Below are positions 14,470-23,369 of a DNA stretch of 64,000 nt, piece after piece. Location: the NCBI RefSeq assembly GCF_014202315.1, contig NZ_JACHGN010000035.1, positions 1 to 64,000 on the forward strand. The letters run 5' to 3'. Made by a program: the position numbers and the translations under genes. Below the pieces are notes generated by a model that worked only from the letters and a program-made list of their open reading frames with translations, ran no database searches and was not told the origin of the DNA. This DNA is from Thermocatellispora tengchongensis (GTDB lineage: Bacteria; Actinomycetota; Actinomycetes; Streptosporangiales; Streptosporangiaceae). The stretch's first letter is position 1. Each line of letters opens with the position of its first letter.

Positions 14470-16044
14470 ATGCCGCTTCCCGAGCGTAATCAGGAGTGGC
14501 CGCCGCCTGCGATCCGACAGGAGATGCGGCTGTACGACACGCACGGCGCCTGGTACGCCGGCGACCCGGACCGGCTGGCCGACGTGTACGGCGGTAACAA
14601 GCCGGTGCCGATGGTGGGGACGGACCCGAAGGGCTGGGACCGGCCGATCACCCGTGCGGGGGGTTACTTCGGTCGCATGGTTCGCTACTTCTGGGGGACG
14701 CCGACGCCGGCGGCGCAATCCCGGGCGACGAAACTGCACGTCCCGATTGCGGCCGACATCGCGGCGACCAGCGCCGACTTGCTGTTCAGTGAGCCCCCGA
14801 CGCTCAAGGTCAAGGGCAAGAAGGGGCAGCAGCGACTCGATGCAGTGATGCACGAGGCGGGCGTGTACGGCTCGCTGCTGGAGGGTGCCGAACTGTGTGC
14901 CGCGTACGGTGGGGTGTATCTGCGGGTCGGCTGGGACACGACGATGGCGGATTACCCGGTGGTGGACGCGCTGCCGCCGGACGCCGCCGTGCCGGAGTTT
15001 CACAACGGCAGGTTGAAGGCGGTCACGTTCTGGAAGGTCGTGCACGAGGACGACCGGTCAGGCGAGGTGTGGCGGCACCTGGAGCGGCACGAGATCGGCA
15101 GAGTGTTCCACGGCCTCTACCAGGGTGACGAGGACCATCTGGGCATGCAGGTGCCGTTGGAGGACCACCCCGTGACCGAGGAGTTCGCCGCGCTGGTGGA
15201 CGAGGACGGCGGGTTCGACAGCGGATACGAGCGTGGCCTGCTCGTCGATTACGTCCCGAACATGCGGCCGCACCGAACAATCCGGGGCACGGCCATAGGC
15301 CGAAGCGACTACGCAGGCGTCGAACCGCTGATGGACGCCCTGGACGAAACCTGGACGAGCTGGATGCGCGACCTACGGCTCGGCAAAGCCAGGATCATCG
15401 TCCCAGAGGTGTACCTGACGACCACCGGCCGCGGGCAGGCCGCGGCGTGGGACCCCGACCGGGAGATCTACAGCGCGCTGGGCGGCATGCTGCCGTCGCC
15501 GACCAACCCCAGCAACATGATCACGTTGAGTCAGTTCTCGATCCGGGTGGCTGAGCACGCCGAGACGTCGAAGCACCTCATCTCGCAGATTCTGCGCGGC
15601 TCTGGGTACAGCGTGCAGAGCTTCGGTGAGGGCGGCGACGGGCAGGCCCGCACGGCGACCGAGATCCACATGCAGCAGAACCGGTCGTACAGCACTCGGG
15701 GACGGAAGATCGGCTACTGGACGCCGCGCTTGGCCTGGTTATCGGAGGCGATGCTGGCCGTGGATCACGCCGTCTTCGGTACGAAGGTCGTGGCCGAGCG
15801 GGCGATGGTTGAGTGGCCGGACGGCGTCATGCCCGACCCCGAGTCGATGGGGCGGACCCTCGACATGCTGAACCGGGCGCAGGCCGTCAGCCTCGACACC
15901 AAGATCCGGTGGGTTCACCCCGACTGGGACGACGTGCAGGTGGAGGCCGAGAAGAAGCGGCTGCGTGACGAGCTTGGGCTGAATGTCCCGGACCCGGCGA
16001 CGCTGACCGAGATGTTCGTCCCTGACGCGACCGGCGAGGACTGA
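14470..16044 (+). CDS. Portal protein
   Basis: A 524-residue head portal, the dodecameric channel for DNA packaging and exit. Its length, its place after terminase and before the minor capsid gene, and stretches such as WYAGDPDRLADVYGG, RATKLHVPIAADIAATSADL and ILRGSGYSVQSFGEGGDGQA fit the SPP1 gp6-like portal family. The start is ATG 14470 with AGGAGGGTGGCCG upstream. It overlaps the next gene by one base (TGATGG). No sign of damage. Confidence 0.9.
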   Translation: MPLPERNQEWPPPAIRQEMRLYDTHGAWYAGDPDRLADVYGGNKPVPMVGTDPKGWDRPITRAGGYFGRMVRYFWGTPTPAAQSRATKLHVPIAADIAATSADLLFSEPPTLKVKGKKGQQRLDAVMHEAGVYGSLLEGAELCAAYGGVYLRVGWDTTMADYPVVDALPPDAAVPEFHNGRLKAVTFWKVVHEDDRSGEVWRHLERHEIGRVFHGLYQGDEDHLGMQVPLEDHPVTEEFAALVDEDGGFDSGYERGLLVDYVPNMRPHRTIRGTAIGRSDYAGVEPLMDALDETWTSWMRDLRLGKARIIVPEVYLTTTGRGQAAAWDPDREIYSALGGMLPSPTNPSNMITLSQFSIRVAEHAETSKHLISQILRGSGYSVQSFGEGGDGQARTATEIHMQQNRSYSTRGRKIGYWTPRLAWLSEAMLAVDHAVFGTKVVAERAMVEWPDGVMPDPESMGRTLDMLNRAQAVSLDTKIRWVHPDWDDVQVEAEKKRLRDELGLNVPDPATLTEMFVPDATGED

Positions 16045-18149
16045 TGGCCGTCACTCCAGCCGGGGCGATCGAGGCCGGTCTGGAGCAGGCGCGGCTGATC
16101 GCGGCCATGTACGCCGACGCTGAGGCGGCGCTGCTGGAGCGGATCGCCGCGCGGGTCGGCAAGGACCTCGACAACGACGACGGCGACGACTGGGCGGCCA
16201 AGCGGCTCGCTGAGGTGACTCAGCTCCGAAAGGAGGCCGAGTCGATCGTTCGCCGCCTGGAGGCGGCCGCGAAGGCGGCCGCGCAGCGGGCGGTGCTCGA
16301 CACGTGGGCCGAAGGCATGGATGCCGCGGTGCGCGGCGCGGTGCTACAGGTTGCTGACGTGAAGCTGCGCAAGCGGCTGGAGCGGGTGCTACAGGACGCG
16401 AAGAACCTCGGCGCCAAGCAAGGCATCAGCGCCGGTCAGGGCGTCGCCGAGCTGGCCGCGCAGGCGGTCAGGCTGGTCACGTCGGTGCGTGAGGGTGCTC
16501 TGCGGGCGGTGGACGACATTTACCGCAACGTCATCGCCGAGACGGCCGGCCGGGTGCTGGTCGGCGCGGAGACACGACGCGAGGCCGCGCAGCGGGCGCT
16601 CGACCGGTTAACGGCGGAAGGTATCAAGGGGTTCACCGACTCGGCTGACCCGCCCCGGACGTGGACCATGGCCAGCTACGTCGAGATGGCCATGCGGACC
16701 GCGACCGCGCGGGCGGCGGTGGACGGGCACCTGTCCACGCTGCGCGATGCGGGAATCAACCTGGTCAGCGTGTCACGGCTGCCGTACACCTGCGACCGGT
16801 GCGCCCGCTGGGAGGGCGAGGTGCTGGCCCTGTCCGGTACGGCGGGGACGCGCGTGGAGGAGAACCCGGCAACAGGGGCGCAGGTGTTCGTGCAGGTCGC
16901 TGGGACGGTCGCGGAGGCCCGACTGGCGGGCCTGCTCCACCCGAACTGCGGGCACAGCCTGAACGCCTACCTTCCCGGGGTGTCCAGGCCGGCGCCAGTC
17001 GTACGGACGGACACGACGTATAAGGACTCGCAGCGGCAGCGGTACCTGGAGCGGAAGGTACGGCAGCACAAGCGGCGGGCAGCGGTCGCGCTGGACGATG
17101 ACGCTCGCGCGAAGGCCGACGCGAAGGTGGCCGCGTACGAGGGGCAGCTTTCGGAGCTTACGGCGGGAGCTGACCTGCAGCGGAAGCTTCAGGCGGCTCG
17201 GCGGCGGGCGGCGGCCGCGCGTGACGAGGACGCGCGGGCGAAGGCCGAGAAGAAGGTGGCCGAATACGAGCAGCAGCTTCGGGTCCTGCCGAAGGTGACG
17301 TCACTGCGTCGCAAGAAGAGCCGCGAGCAGGCGGATGCTCCGCCGAGGGATCTGGAGAAGCTGACCGACAAGCAGCTCGCCGAGCAGGCCAGCAAGTTCG
17401 CTCACGACGAGGAAGTTCTGGCGCGGCTTGAACAGGAGGTTAAGCGCCGCGATGAGGCCGCCGAGACCGCGCGGAAGGCCGCTGGTCCCGCCGCGCAGGA
17501 CGACCCCATCGCCGCTTTGTCGGAGACCAGCGACATAGGCGAACTCACGGATGACCACCTGACGGCGCTGATGGAGCGGTACCGCGATGACGACGAGGGT
17601 ATGGCCCGCGTCCTCGACGAACTGGACCGCATCGAGCGGCAGTCGCGCCAGCGCGAGGACTGGTCGTGGAACTGGCGCGAGGAGGAAACCGACGCTGACC
17701 GGCAGATCTCCGACCTGATCGCGTCGGGCCGCTACTCCTACATGGAGGCGTACGCCGAGGTGCACGGGCTTGACCCGGCAGAGCTGGAACGGCAGGAGCG
17801 GCGGGCGATGTTGGAAGCGGACCGCCGACCGGGCGAGGACATCGACCAGACGGTGCGCCGCCTGTACGCCGAGTGGCTTGACCAGATGTACGAGCGGGCC
17901 GAGCAGGCGACGAACGGCTTCATGCTGAACGGCGAAGGTAAGGCTGCCGGGATCAACGAGCGGTCGCTGTTCTCCGGGCCTGCCTCGCGCGCCCGCAAGT
18001 ACGCCTCGGAGGAACTGCTGCGGTTCTGGCAAGACACGCCGAGGCTGACGCTCACGGAGTTCCGCGCCCAGTGGCTCGGGCGGGAATCCGACCGGCGAGC
18101 GGCCGCGCAGGTTCGCGCGGGCGGCGCTGGGAGGGAGTTCGGCGTATGA
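16044..18149 (+). CDS. Minor capsid protein (Phage_min_cap2/MuF-like) with long C-terminal extension
   Basis: A 701-residue head protein from ATG 16044. The N-terminal 325 residues match phage minor capsid protein 2/MuF-type proteins, with a conserved TCDRCARWEGEVL (about 249-261) and LLHPNCGHSLNAYLPG (about 296-311). The Cys and His residues there could bind zinc. The remainder is an unusually long charged extension with a duplicated coiled unit (DDDARAKADAKVAAYEGQL and DEDARAKAEKKVAEYEQQL) and an acidic C-terminal region. In related phages this protein binds the portal and is packed in the head. Long C-terminal extensions of MuF proteins sometimes carry ejected effectors; no toxin motif is recognisable here. 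Confidence 0.85.
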   Translation: MAVTPAGAIEAGLEQARLIAAMYADAEAALLERIAARVGKDLDNDDGDDWAAKRLAEVTQLRKEAESIVRRLEAAAKAAAQRAVLDTWAEGMDAAVRGAVLQVADVKLRKRLERVLQDAKNLGAKQGISAGQGVAELAAQAVRLVTSVREGALRAVDDIYRNVIAETAGRVLVGAETRREAAQRALDRLTAEGIKGFTDSADPPRTWTMASYVEMAMRTATARAAVDGHLSTLRDAGINLVSVSRLPYTCDRCARWEGEVLALSGTAGTRVEENPATGAQVFVQVAGTVAEARLAGLLHPNCGHSLNAYLPGVSRPAPVVRTDTTYKDSQRQRYLERKVRQHKRRAAVALDDDARAKADAKVAAYEGQLSELTAGADLQRKLQAARRRAAAARDEDARAKAEKKVAEYEQQLRVLPKVTSLRRKKSREQADAPPRDLEKLTDKQLAEQASKFAHDEEVLARLEQEVKRRDEAAETARKAAGPAAQDDPIAALSETSDIGELTDDHLTALMERYRDDDEGMARVLDELDRIERQSRQREDWSWNWREEETDADRQISDLIASGRYSYMEAYAEVHGLDPAELERQERRAMLEADRRPGEDIDQTVRRLYAEWLDQMYERAEQATNGFMLNGEGKAAGINERSLFSGPASRARKYASEELLRFWQDTPRLTLTEFRAQWLGRESDRRAAAQVRAGGAGREFGV

Positions 18150-18316
18150 CCATCTCCGAGACCGACCGCAGGGCCGCCATCACGTTCGGCCGCCTGGCCG
18201 GCGAGCGCGGCATGCCGGTCACCGCCTGCCCGTACCCGGCGCAGGGCGATGACCGGCAGCGTGCGCTGCGGCTGCTGTGGATGCGCTCGTACGTGCGGCA
18301 CAGCTCGGGCGAGTAG
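18146..18316 (+). CDS. Small Rmf/CrpP-like protein
   Basis: A 56-residue protein from ATG 18146, coupled by ATGA to the minor capsid gene. The pattern GRLAGERGMPVTACPY...RLLWMRSYVR resembles the small Rmf/CrpP-fold proteins found in phage genomes (G-x2-AG-x2-G, CPY, R-x2-W). Relatives of Rmf bind ribosomes; the phage versions are mostly uncharacterised. A terminator follows directly. Confidence 0.6.
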   Translation: MTISETDRRAAITFGRLAGERGMPVTACPYPAQGDDRQRALRLLWMRSYVRHSSGE

Positions 18317-18331
18317 TCGCCCTTTCTCATG

Positions 18332-18353
18332 GGCCCGCCAGGCGCGGGCCTTT
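18332..18353 (+). terminator. Hairpin terminator
   Basis: GGCCCGC (18332-18338) pairs with GCGGGCC (18344-18350) over a 5-nt loop, followed by TTT. It ends the portal/minor capsid unit before the scaffold gene. Confidence 0.75.
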
Positions 18354-18393
18354 CCCATGTCCCGACGACACGCTCCAGGAGGGCGATCTCGTC

Positions 18394-19230
18394 ATGCTCG
18401 AAAACACCCTGCCGACGACGCCGGGCGCGCTGATCGGCTACCGCAAGGACGGCGTCACCCCGATCTACCTGATCGCCGGTGGCGCGCCCGACGACGAGAG
18501 CGGCGAAGGCCAGCCGCAGCAGGAGGAGCAGACTCCTTCGGCTGGGGCCGAGGTCACGCCGCCCGAGCCGCCGGCGGGCGACGACACGGCGGTCAATCCG
18601 GACGCCAAGCGAGTAGACCAGCTTCCTTCGTGGGCGCAGAAGCTCATCAAGGACACCCGCGCGGAGGCGGCCGACTACCGGTCCAAGCTGAAGGACGCGC
18701 AGAAGGCCGCCGACGATGCGACCGCTAAGCAGGGGCCGTCGCAGGAGGAGATCACCGAGCAGGTCAAGACGGAGTTCGCCCAGCAGATTGCCAGGGCCAT
18801 CGGCCTTGCGGCTGAGGAGGAGAAGCCGATCGACCCGCAGCAGGTGATCGAGACGCTGACGGCCGAGCGGGACACCACGGCGAAGGAGCGCGACGCAGAA
18901 AGGGAGCGGCACCGCCGCGCCCTGATCGAGCTCGCGGTGCACCGCGCAAGCCAGAAGGTCGGTGCGGACCCGGACGCCTTGATCGACAGCAGGTCGTTCC
19001 TCAAATCCGTCCGGGACATGGACCCGGACGCCGAGGACTTCTCCACCGCGCTCATGGAGACGATCCAGACGGCAGTGGAGAACAACCCGAAGTTCAAGGC
19101 GGCCGCCCAGGCGGGGCCGCCCGCGCGCTCGGGAGGCGAGTTCACCGGCGGGCCTGGTGGACGTCCCGCGAGTTCCGAGCCCTCCATCGACGAGTTCCGC
19201 GCCAGGCGTAAGAAGCGTGCCTCGTCTTAG
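18394..19230 (+). CDS. Capsid scaffolding protein (putative)
   Basis: A 278-residue protein from ATG 18394 with AGGAGGG upstream. It has a short N-terminal beta segment, an acidic Glu/Gln/Pro-rich linker and a long coiled coil (about 70-200: DTRAEAADYRSKLKDAQKAA and later QVIETLTAERDTTAKERDAE), then a basic C-terminus (FRARRKKRASS) of the sort that contacts the coat. The position directly before the coat gene and the composition fit a scaffold. The stop is followed by a dispersed palindrome. Confidence 0.85.
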   Translation: MLENTLPTTPGALIGYRKDGVTPIYLIAGGAPDDESGEGQPQQEEQTPSAGAEVTPPEPPAGDDTAVNPDAKRVDQLPSWAQKLIKDTRAEAADYRSKLKDAQKAADDATAKQGPSQEEITEQVKTEFAQQIARAIGLAAEEEKPIDPQQVIETLTAERDTTAKERDAERERHRRALIELAVHRASQKVGADPDALIDSRSFLKSVRDMDPDAEDFSTALMETIQTAVENNPKFKAAAQAGPPARSGGEFTGGPGGRPASSEPSIDEFRARRKKRASS

Positions 19231-19235
19231 CCGCT

Positions 19236-19253
19236 GATAGCGGGACCGCTATC
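19236..19253. repeat. Dispersed palindrome copy 2
   Basis: GATAGCGG and CCGCTATC, perfect 8-nt arms around GA, 5 nt after the scaffold stop and 28 nt before the coat start. The left flank CGCTGATAGCGG is identical to that of copy 1. Confidence 0.85.
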
Positions 19254-19280
19254 GGCAGATCGAAGGAGTGAAAGGCCCGA

Positions 19281-20219
19281 ATGGCTAACACCTTTCTCAC
19301 CCCCAGCATCATCGCGAAGGCGGCGCTGGCGACCCTGTACGAGACCTGCGTCATGGCGCAGCTCGTCCACCGCGACTATGAGCAGGAGTTCGTCTCCCGT
19401 GTCGGCGACACGATCAGCGTCAGGAAGCCGGCGGTCTTCCAGGCGACTGAGTTCAACCGTGCGACCGGCATCCAGATCCAGAACGCCAGCGAAGGTTCCG
19501 TGCCGATCACGCTGAATCACTTCGCGGACGTCAGCTTTGCGGTGACCGCCGAGGAGTTGACTCTCGAAATCGAAGATTTCGGGACGCAGCTTCTCAACCC
19601 GGCGATGGAGGCGATTGCGCAGAAGATCGACAGGGACATTCTGTCGCTGCGCAACGACATCGTGCAGCGGGTGGGCGTGCCGGAGGCGCCGATCACGGGC
19701 GTGACCGGCGACGCGATCCACGCCTACTCCGACCCGAAGACGGCGATCGACGCGCGCAGGGTTCTCAACCAGAGGAACGTCCCTGCGGCTGACAGGCATC
19801 TGGCGGTTGGCCCGGAGATCGAGGCGCTGTGGCTGTCGGACCCGCTGTTCCACCAGGCCGACACGCGTGGCGACACGGACGGTCTGCGTGAGGCGAACCT
19901 GGGGCGCAGGGTCTTCGGATTCGACGCCTATCAGACCCAGAACATCGAGGCTCCGACCACGCCTCCGGCGTCCGGTCAGCCGAACACGGAGATCGGCGTC
20001 GCGTTCCACAGGACGGCTTTCGCCCTCGTGACCAGGCCCTTGGTCCTCCCGCAGGGTGCCGCGAACGCGGCCGTGGAGAGCTACAAGGGATTTGGCGTGA
20101 GGGTGGTCATGGACTACGACATCAAGGCCAAGCAGGACGTGGTCAGCGTCGATTGCCTCTACGGCGTCAAGACCTTGGACGCCAACCGAGCGGTCCTCAT
20201 CCACGGAGTGGCGGCGTGA
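19281..20219 (+). CDS. Major capsid (coat) protein
   Basis: A 312-residue coat protein from ATG 19281 with AAGGAG upstream. It is placed after the scaffold and before the connector genes. Regions such as RVGDTISVRKPAVFQATEFN and the central DRDILSLRNDIVQRVGVPEA resemble the P22-like group of HK97-fold coats. No cleaved delta domain is apparent, consistent with a separate scaffold. Overlaps the next gene by GTGA. Confidence 0.88.
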   Translation: MANTFLTPSIIAKAALATLYETCVMAQLVHRDYEQEFVSRVGDTISVRKPAVFQATEFNRATGIQIQNASEGSVPITLNHFADVSFAVTAEELTLEIEDFGTQLLNPAMEAIAQKIDRDILSLRNDIVQRVGVPEAPITGVTGDAIHAYSDPKTAIDARRVLNQRNVPAADRHLAVGPEIEALWLSDPLFHQADTRGDTDGLREANLGRRVFGFDAYQTQNIEAPTTPPASGQPNTEIGVAFHRTAFALVTRPLVLPQGAANAAVESYKGFGVRVVMDYDIKAKQDVVSVDCLYGVKTLDANRAVLIHGVAA

Positions 20220-20500
20220 CGTTCGTCTACCGCAACTCCAACACCGGCCAGGTGGTCGAGGTCGCCGACCGTGACCCCTGTCTGGACATGTTGGACAACT
20301 GGCGGATCATCAGCGGGCCCGAGCCCGCCGACGAGTCCGGTCCGGCTTCGGCCGGGCCGGACCGCCCGTCCGAGCACGACAACAAGGCGGCGTGGATCAA
20401 CTACGCCGTCTCCCGCGGCATGCCCGAGGCCGACGCCAAGTCGCTGAGCAAGGCCGCGCTGATCGAGGAGTTCGGGGAGGCAAACGATGGCGAGGACTGA
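20216..20500 (+). CDS. Small head-region protein with C-terminal HeH/SAP-like motif
   Basis: A 94-residue protein from GTG 20216, overlapping the coat stop. The N-terminal part (FVYRNSNTGQVVEVADRDP) and a Pro/Ser-rich linker precede a small helical end, WINYAVSRGMPEADAKSLSK, which resembles HeH or SAP-like helix-extended loops. It could be a head-completion or accessory protein. Confidence 0.65.
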   Translation: MTFVYRNSNTGQVVEVADRDPCLDMLDNWRIISGPEPADESGPASAGPDRPSEHDNKAAWINYAVSRGMPEADAKSLSKAALIEEFGEANDGED

Positions 20501-20831
20501 CCTGAACGCCGTCCCGGTGCCCCGTGCGGGGCTGGACCTCACCGCCGCGCTGACGCCGGCCATTGCGGACGGGCACATGTTCGTCCACTCGGAGCGGCGG
20601 ATGGTGCGGGTGAAGAACGCCAACGCCTCCGCGCGCACGGTGACGGTGCAGATCCCGGCGACCGTGGACGGCCAGGACGTCGTGGACCGGACCTACGTCA
20701 TCCCGGCCACCAGCGGGGACGTGCTGATCCCCCCGTTCCCTGCCGTCTACCGGCAGGCCAACGGCAAGGTCTACATCGACTATTCGGACCCGGCCGGGCT
20801 GTCGGTCGCGGTGCTCGAACTGCCGGTGTAG
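20487..20831 (+). CDS. Head decoration-like protein
   Basis: A 114-residue beta-rich protein from ATG 20487, overlapping the previous gene by 14 nt, with GGGGAGG upstream. Sequences such as RMVRVKNANASARTVTVQIP and IPPFPAVYRQANGKVYIDYS suggest a beta-sandwich. Position after the coat fits a decoration or stabilising protein; not proven. Confidence 0.65.
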   Translation: MARTDLNAVPVPRAGLDLTAALTPAIADGHMFVHSERRMVRVKNANASARTVTVQIPATVDGQDVVDRTYVIPATSGDVLIPPFPAVYRQANGKVYIDYSDPAGLSVAVLELPV

Positions 20832-20833
20832 CC

Positions 20834-21223
20834 ATGGCGTACGCGACCGCTGCCGACTACACGGCATACAGCGGCCAGGACCCGCTGGACGACATCGAAC
20901 GGCGGTTGGAGCGCGCGTCGGAGCGGATCGACGAGCTGCTGTTCGCCTCGATCTACCCGACCGACGACGCAGGTCTGCCGACGCGGCCCGAGGACGCCGA
21001 GGCGATGAAGCGGGCGACGTGTGCGCAGGTCGCGTGGACGATCGCTGTCGGCGATGAGTTCGGCGTGGCTGCCGCGTTCAAGTCGGTGTCGATCGGCTCG
21101 GTCCGACTGGAGCGCGGCGGCTCCGGAGACGCGCCACCGGCGCGGTACTCTCCGGACGCCTCGTCGATCCTGCAGCGGGCTGGGCTGCTGCCCGGCTACA
21201 TCCTCGACGGGAGCGTGTGGTGA
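20834..21223 (+). CDS. Head-tail connector (adaptor)
   Basis: A 129-residue protein from ATG 20834. The opening AYATAADYTAYSGQDPLDDI and the helix RRLERASERIDELLF are typical of HK97 gp6-like head-tail adaptors, which form a ring under the portal. It overlaps the next gene at TGATG. Confidence 0.8.
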   Translation: MAYATAADYTAYSGQDPLDDIERRLERASERIDELLFASIYPTDDAGLPTRPEDAEAMKRATCAQVAWTIAVGDEFGVAAAFKSVSIGSVRLERGGSGDAPPARYSPDASSILQRAGLLPGYILDGSVW

Positions 21224-21531
21224 TGCTGCCCGAGTGGCTGCTGCGCCACAAGGCGACCATCGAACCGTTTCGGGGCGACGGGGCTTACGGCCCTGTTTTC
21301 GGGCCCGCGTTCGAGTCCCGCTGCCTGGTGGACGACGAGCGGCGCCTTGTGCGTGACGCACAAGGCGCTGAGGTCGTCTCCGACACCACCGTGTTCTTCC
21401 CTCCGGGCACGCTCTGCCCGGAGGGGAGCCGGGTCACCGTCAACGGGCGGGTGACCACCGTCATCACGTCTTTCTCCCGCGACGGCGGCGGGCTGCCGAC
21501 GCCGGACCACGTCGAGGTGGTGTGCCGCTGA
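21223..21531 (+). CDS. Head-closure/stopper protein (putative)
   Basis: A 102-residue protein from ATG 21223, coupled to the adaptor stop. It is beta-rich, with HKATIEPFRGDGAYGPVFGP and FFPPGTLCPEGSRVTVNGR. Its order between adaptor and tail-completion genes fits the stopper of siphophages. The identification is positional. Confidence 0.7.
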   Translation: MLPEWLLRHKATIEPFRGDGAYGPVFGPAFESRCLVDDERRLVRDAQGAEVVSDTTVFFPPGTLCPEGSRVTVNGRVTTVITSFSRDGGGLPTPDHVEVVCR

Positions 21532-21875
21532 TGGTGTTCAACGCGAAGGTCAACCCGGAGGATCTCATGGCCGAGATCCACCGCGCGTCCGGGCGGGGCC
21601 TACGCCTCGCCACGGAGCACGTGCTTGCGGTATCCAACCAGCGTGTCCCGCATGACGAGGGCACCTTGGAGCGGTCGGGCACGGCCGTCGTGGACGAGAC
21701 CAACCTGCGCGGCATCGTCTCGTACGACACCCCGTACGCCGTCGCCCAGCATGAAACCCTCGACTACCAGCACAAGCCGGGGCGCACCGCGAAGTTCTTG
21801 GAACTCGCGGTCCGTGAAGAGGCCGAGGTGGTCAAGCTGCTGATCGCCAAGCAGCTCCGGCAGGTGTTCAAGTGA
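21531..21875 (+). CDS. Tail-completion/HK97 gp10-like protein
   Basis: A 114-residue protein from ATG 21531, overlapping the previous stop. The motif ATEHVLAVSNQRVPHDEGTL and the later SYDTPYAVAQHETLDYQHKP match the HK97 gp10-like minor protein pattern, in which VPxxxGxL and YAxxQHE are typical. Acts in joining tail to head. Confidence 0.8.
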   Translation: MVFNAKVNPEDLMAEIHRASGRGLRLATEHVLAVSNQRVPHDEGTLERSGTAVVDETNLRGIVSYDTPYAVAQHETLDYQHKPGRTAKFLELAVREEAEVVKLLIAKQLRQVFK

Positions 21876-22321
21876 GCGGCTGGACTCGTGACCTGCTGAC
21901 CGGGGTCGCGGTCCTGCTCGGCGAGGCCGGCGTGGCCACCTGGAACCCTAACGGCATCTACGCCGACGCCGAGATCGCGCTGACGATCGGCGGTCTCCCA
22001 GCCAAGCCCGACACGGCTATTGCGCTGGCGGTGTACGGCGTTGGCCAGGCCGGCGACGACGTCGAACAGCCGGACTCCAGCGTGCAGATGCAGGCCCGGT
22101 TCCGCGCAAAGGCGGACCCGAGGGTCGTGGACGACCTGGCGGACGGGACGTTCGACACCATTCACGGCCTGGCGAACGTGACGCTCTCGACGGGCGTTCA
22201 CGTGCTGCTCGCGCGCCGCACGCTGGTCGCTCCGCTTGGCCGCGACTCCAGCGGCCGGTGGGAGCGGGCCGACTCCTTCGACCTGATGGTGCACCGCCCG
22301 TCGCCGCATCGCGACGTGTGA
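21872..22321 (+). CDS. Tail terminator protein
   Basis: A 149-residue protein from GTG 21872, coupled to the previous gene. The start WTRDLLTGVAVLLGEAGVAT and central VQMQARFRAKADPRVVDDLA fit phage tail terminators (minor capsid protein of siphophages), which cap the tail tube. It ends 14 nt before the best copy of the dispersed palindrome, which separates it from the tail-tube gene. Confidence 0.78.
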   Translation: MSGWTRDLLTGVAVLLGEAGVATWNPNGIYADAEIALTIGGLPAKPDTAIALAVYGVGQAGDDVEQPDSSVQMQARFRAKADPRVVDDLADGTFDTIHGLANVTLSTGVHVLLARRTLVAPLGRDSSGRWERADSFDLMVHRPSPHRDV

Positions 22322-22335
22322 CCTCACCTTTTCCT

Positions 22336-22359
22336 GCCGATAGCGGTTCCGCTATCGGC
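22336..22359. repeat. Dispersed palindrome copy 3 (best copy)
   Basis: Arms GCCGATAGCGG (22336-22346) and its exact reverse complement (22349-22359) flank TT: 11 of 11 pairs. It lies between the tail terminator stop and the tail-tube start, with no T-tract. Confidence 0.9.
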
Positions 22360-22386
22360 TTCCTGGCATGCCCAAAAGGAGTGATC

Positions 22387-22863
22387 ATGGGGCTGCGTTC
22401 CCTGCTTGCGAAGGACTGGAAGCTCGACGTCGGTACCGGGCCCGACCTGGAGAACCCGACGTGGATTCCGGTGAGGGGCCTCACGTCCTTCCAGGAGACG
22501 ACCGACGACAACACCGAGGATGACTCGGACTTCGACGACGAGGAGGGCTGGGGCGCCTCGGTCGTCACCGGCCGGACCTGGCAGATCGAGGCCGAGGGCC
22601 GCCGCAAGCGGACCGACGACGCCGCGTTCACGGCCGATCCGGGCCAGGAGGCCATCCGGGCGGCGGCGCGGAAGGTCGGGTTCGGCGCGAACATCCCGGT
22701 GCGGTGGTACCGCCGGGACGGTGCGCCGGACGCCTACAAGGGTGTCTGCACCGTGAGCGAGTTCACCAAGGGCGGCAGTGTGACCGACTTGGAGCCGTTC
22801 AACTTCACCCTGCTCGGCCAGGGCGCCCCCGTCGAGATCCCGAACCCGGTGACCACCCCGTGA
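22387..22863 (+). CDS. Major tail tube protein
   Basis: A 158-residue protein from ATG 22387 with AAAGGAG upstream. It begins MGLRSLLAKDWKLDVGTG and contains SFQETTDDNTEDDSDFDDEE and an immunoglobulin-like end, FNFTLLGQGAPVEIPNP. Size, place before the tail chaperones and these features are typical of siphophage tail tubes. A long non-contractile tail is implied, as no sheath gene is present. Confidence 0.85.
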   Translation: MGLRSLLAKDWKLDVGTGPDLENPTWIPVRGLTSFQETTDDNTEDDSDFDDEEGWGASVVTGRTWQIEAEGRRKRTDDAAFTADPGQEAIRAAARKVGFGANIPVRWYRRDGAPDAYKGVCTVSEFTKGGSVTDLEPFNFTLLGQGAPVEIPNPVTTP

Positions 22864-23369
22864 CGACCTTCCAGGACCTCGACGACTTCTTCGACGACTC
22901 TCTGCCGCTCCCGGTCGGCGGCAAGTGGTATCGCATCCCCGCCCCTGACGCGGAGGTCGGCCTGCTGTGCCAGCGGCTCATGCACGCCAGCCTGGCGGCG
23001 GAGCAGGGCGAGGCGGTGGACGACCCGAAGCTCACCGCGCTCGCCGAGGTCGTGCTGACCGATGACGAGGAGCGCGACCTGTATCAGCGGGTCCTCGGGC
23101 CGGTGTTCGACGAGCTGCGCGCGGACGGTGTGTCCTGGCCGAAGATCCAGCACGTCGGCGCCACGGCGCTGGTGTGGGTCGCGGCCGGTAAGGACGCCGC
23201 CGCGAAGATGTGGGCCTCGGGCGGCATGGGGGAAGCCCCGGCCCCGAACCGGGCGACTCGTCGGGCAGCGGCGGCGAAATCGACCCGGTCACGGGGCTCC
23301 GGGACTACTACGACCCGGACGACGGCCTCTCAGCGCAAGGCCGCACCGTCTCGTGGCAAGACATCCTGA
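22860..23369 (+). CDS. Tail assembly chaperone, short form (gpG-like)
   Basis: A 169-residue chaperone from GTG 22860, overlapping the tail-tube stop. It binds tape measure during assembly in related phages. The conserved ending WASGGMGEAPAPNRATRRAA is the usual actinophage form, followed by a Thr/Ser/Arg-rich tail. The frame overlaps a second one in the -1 register (see 22860-23542). Confidence 0.85.
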   Translation: MTTFQDLDDFFDDSLPLPVGGKWYRIPAPDAEVGLLCQRLMHASLAAEQGEAVDDPKLTALAEVVLTDDEERDLYQRVLGPVFDELRADGVSWPKIQHVGATALVWVAAGKDAAAKMWASGGMGEAPAPNRATRRAAAAKSTRSRGSGTTTTRTTASQRKAAPSRGKTS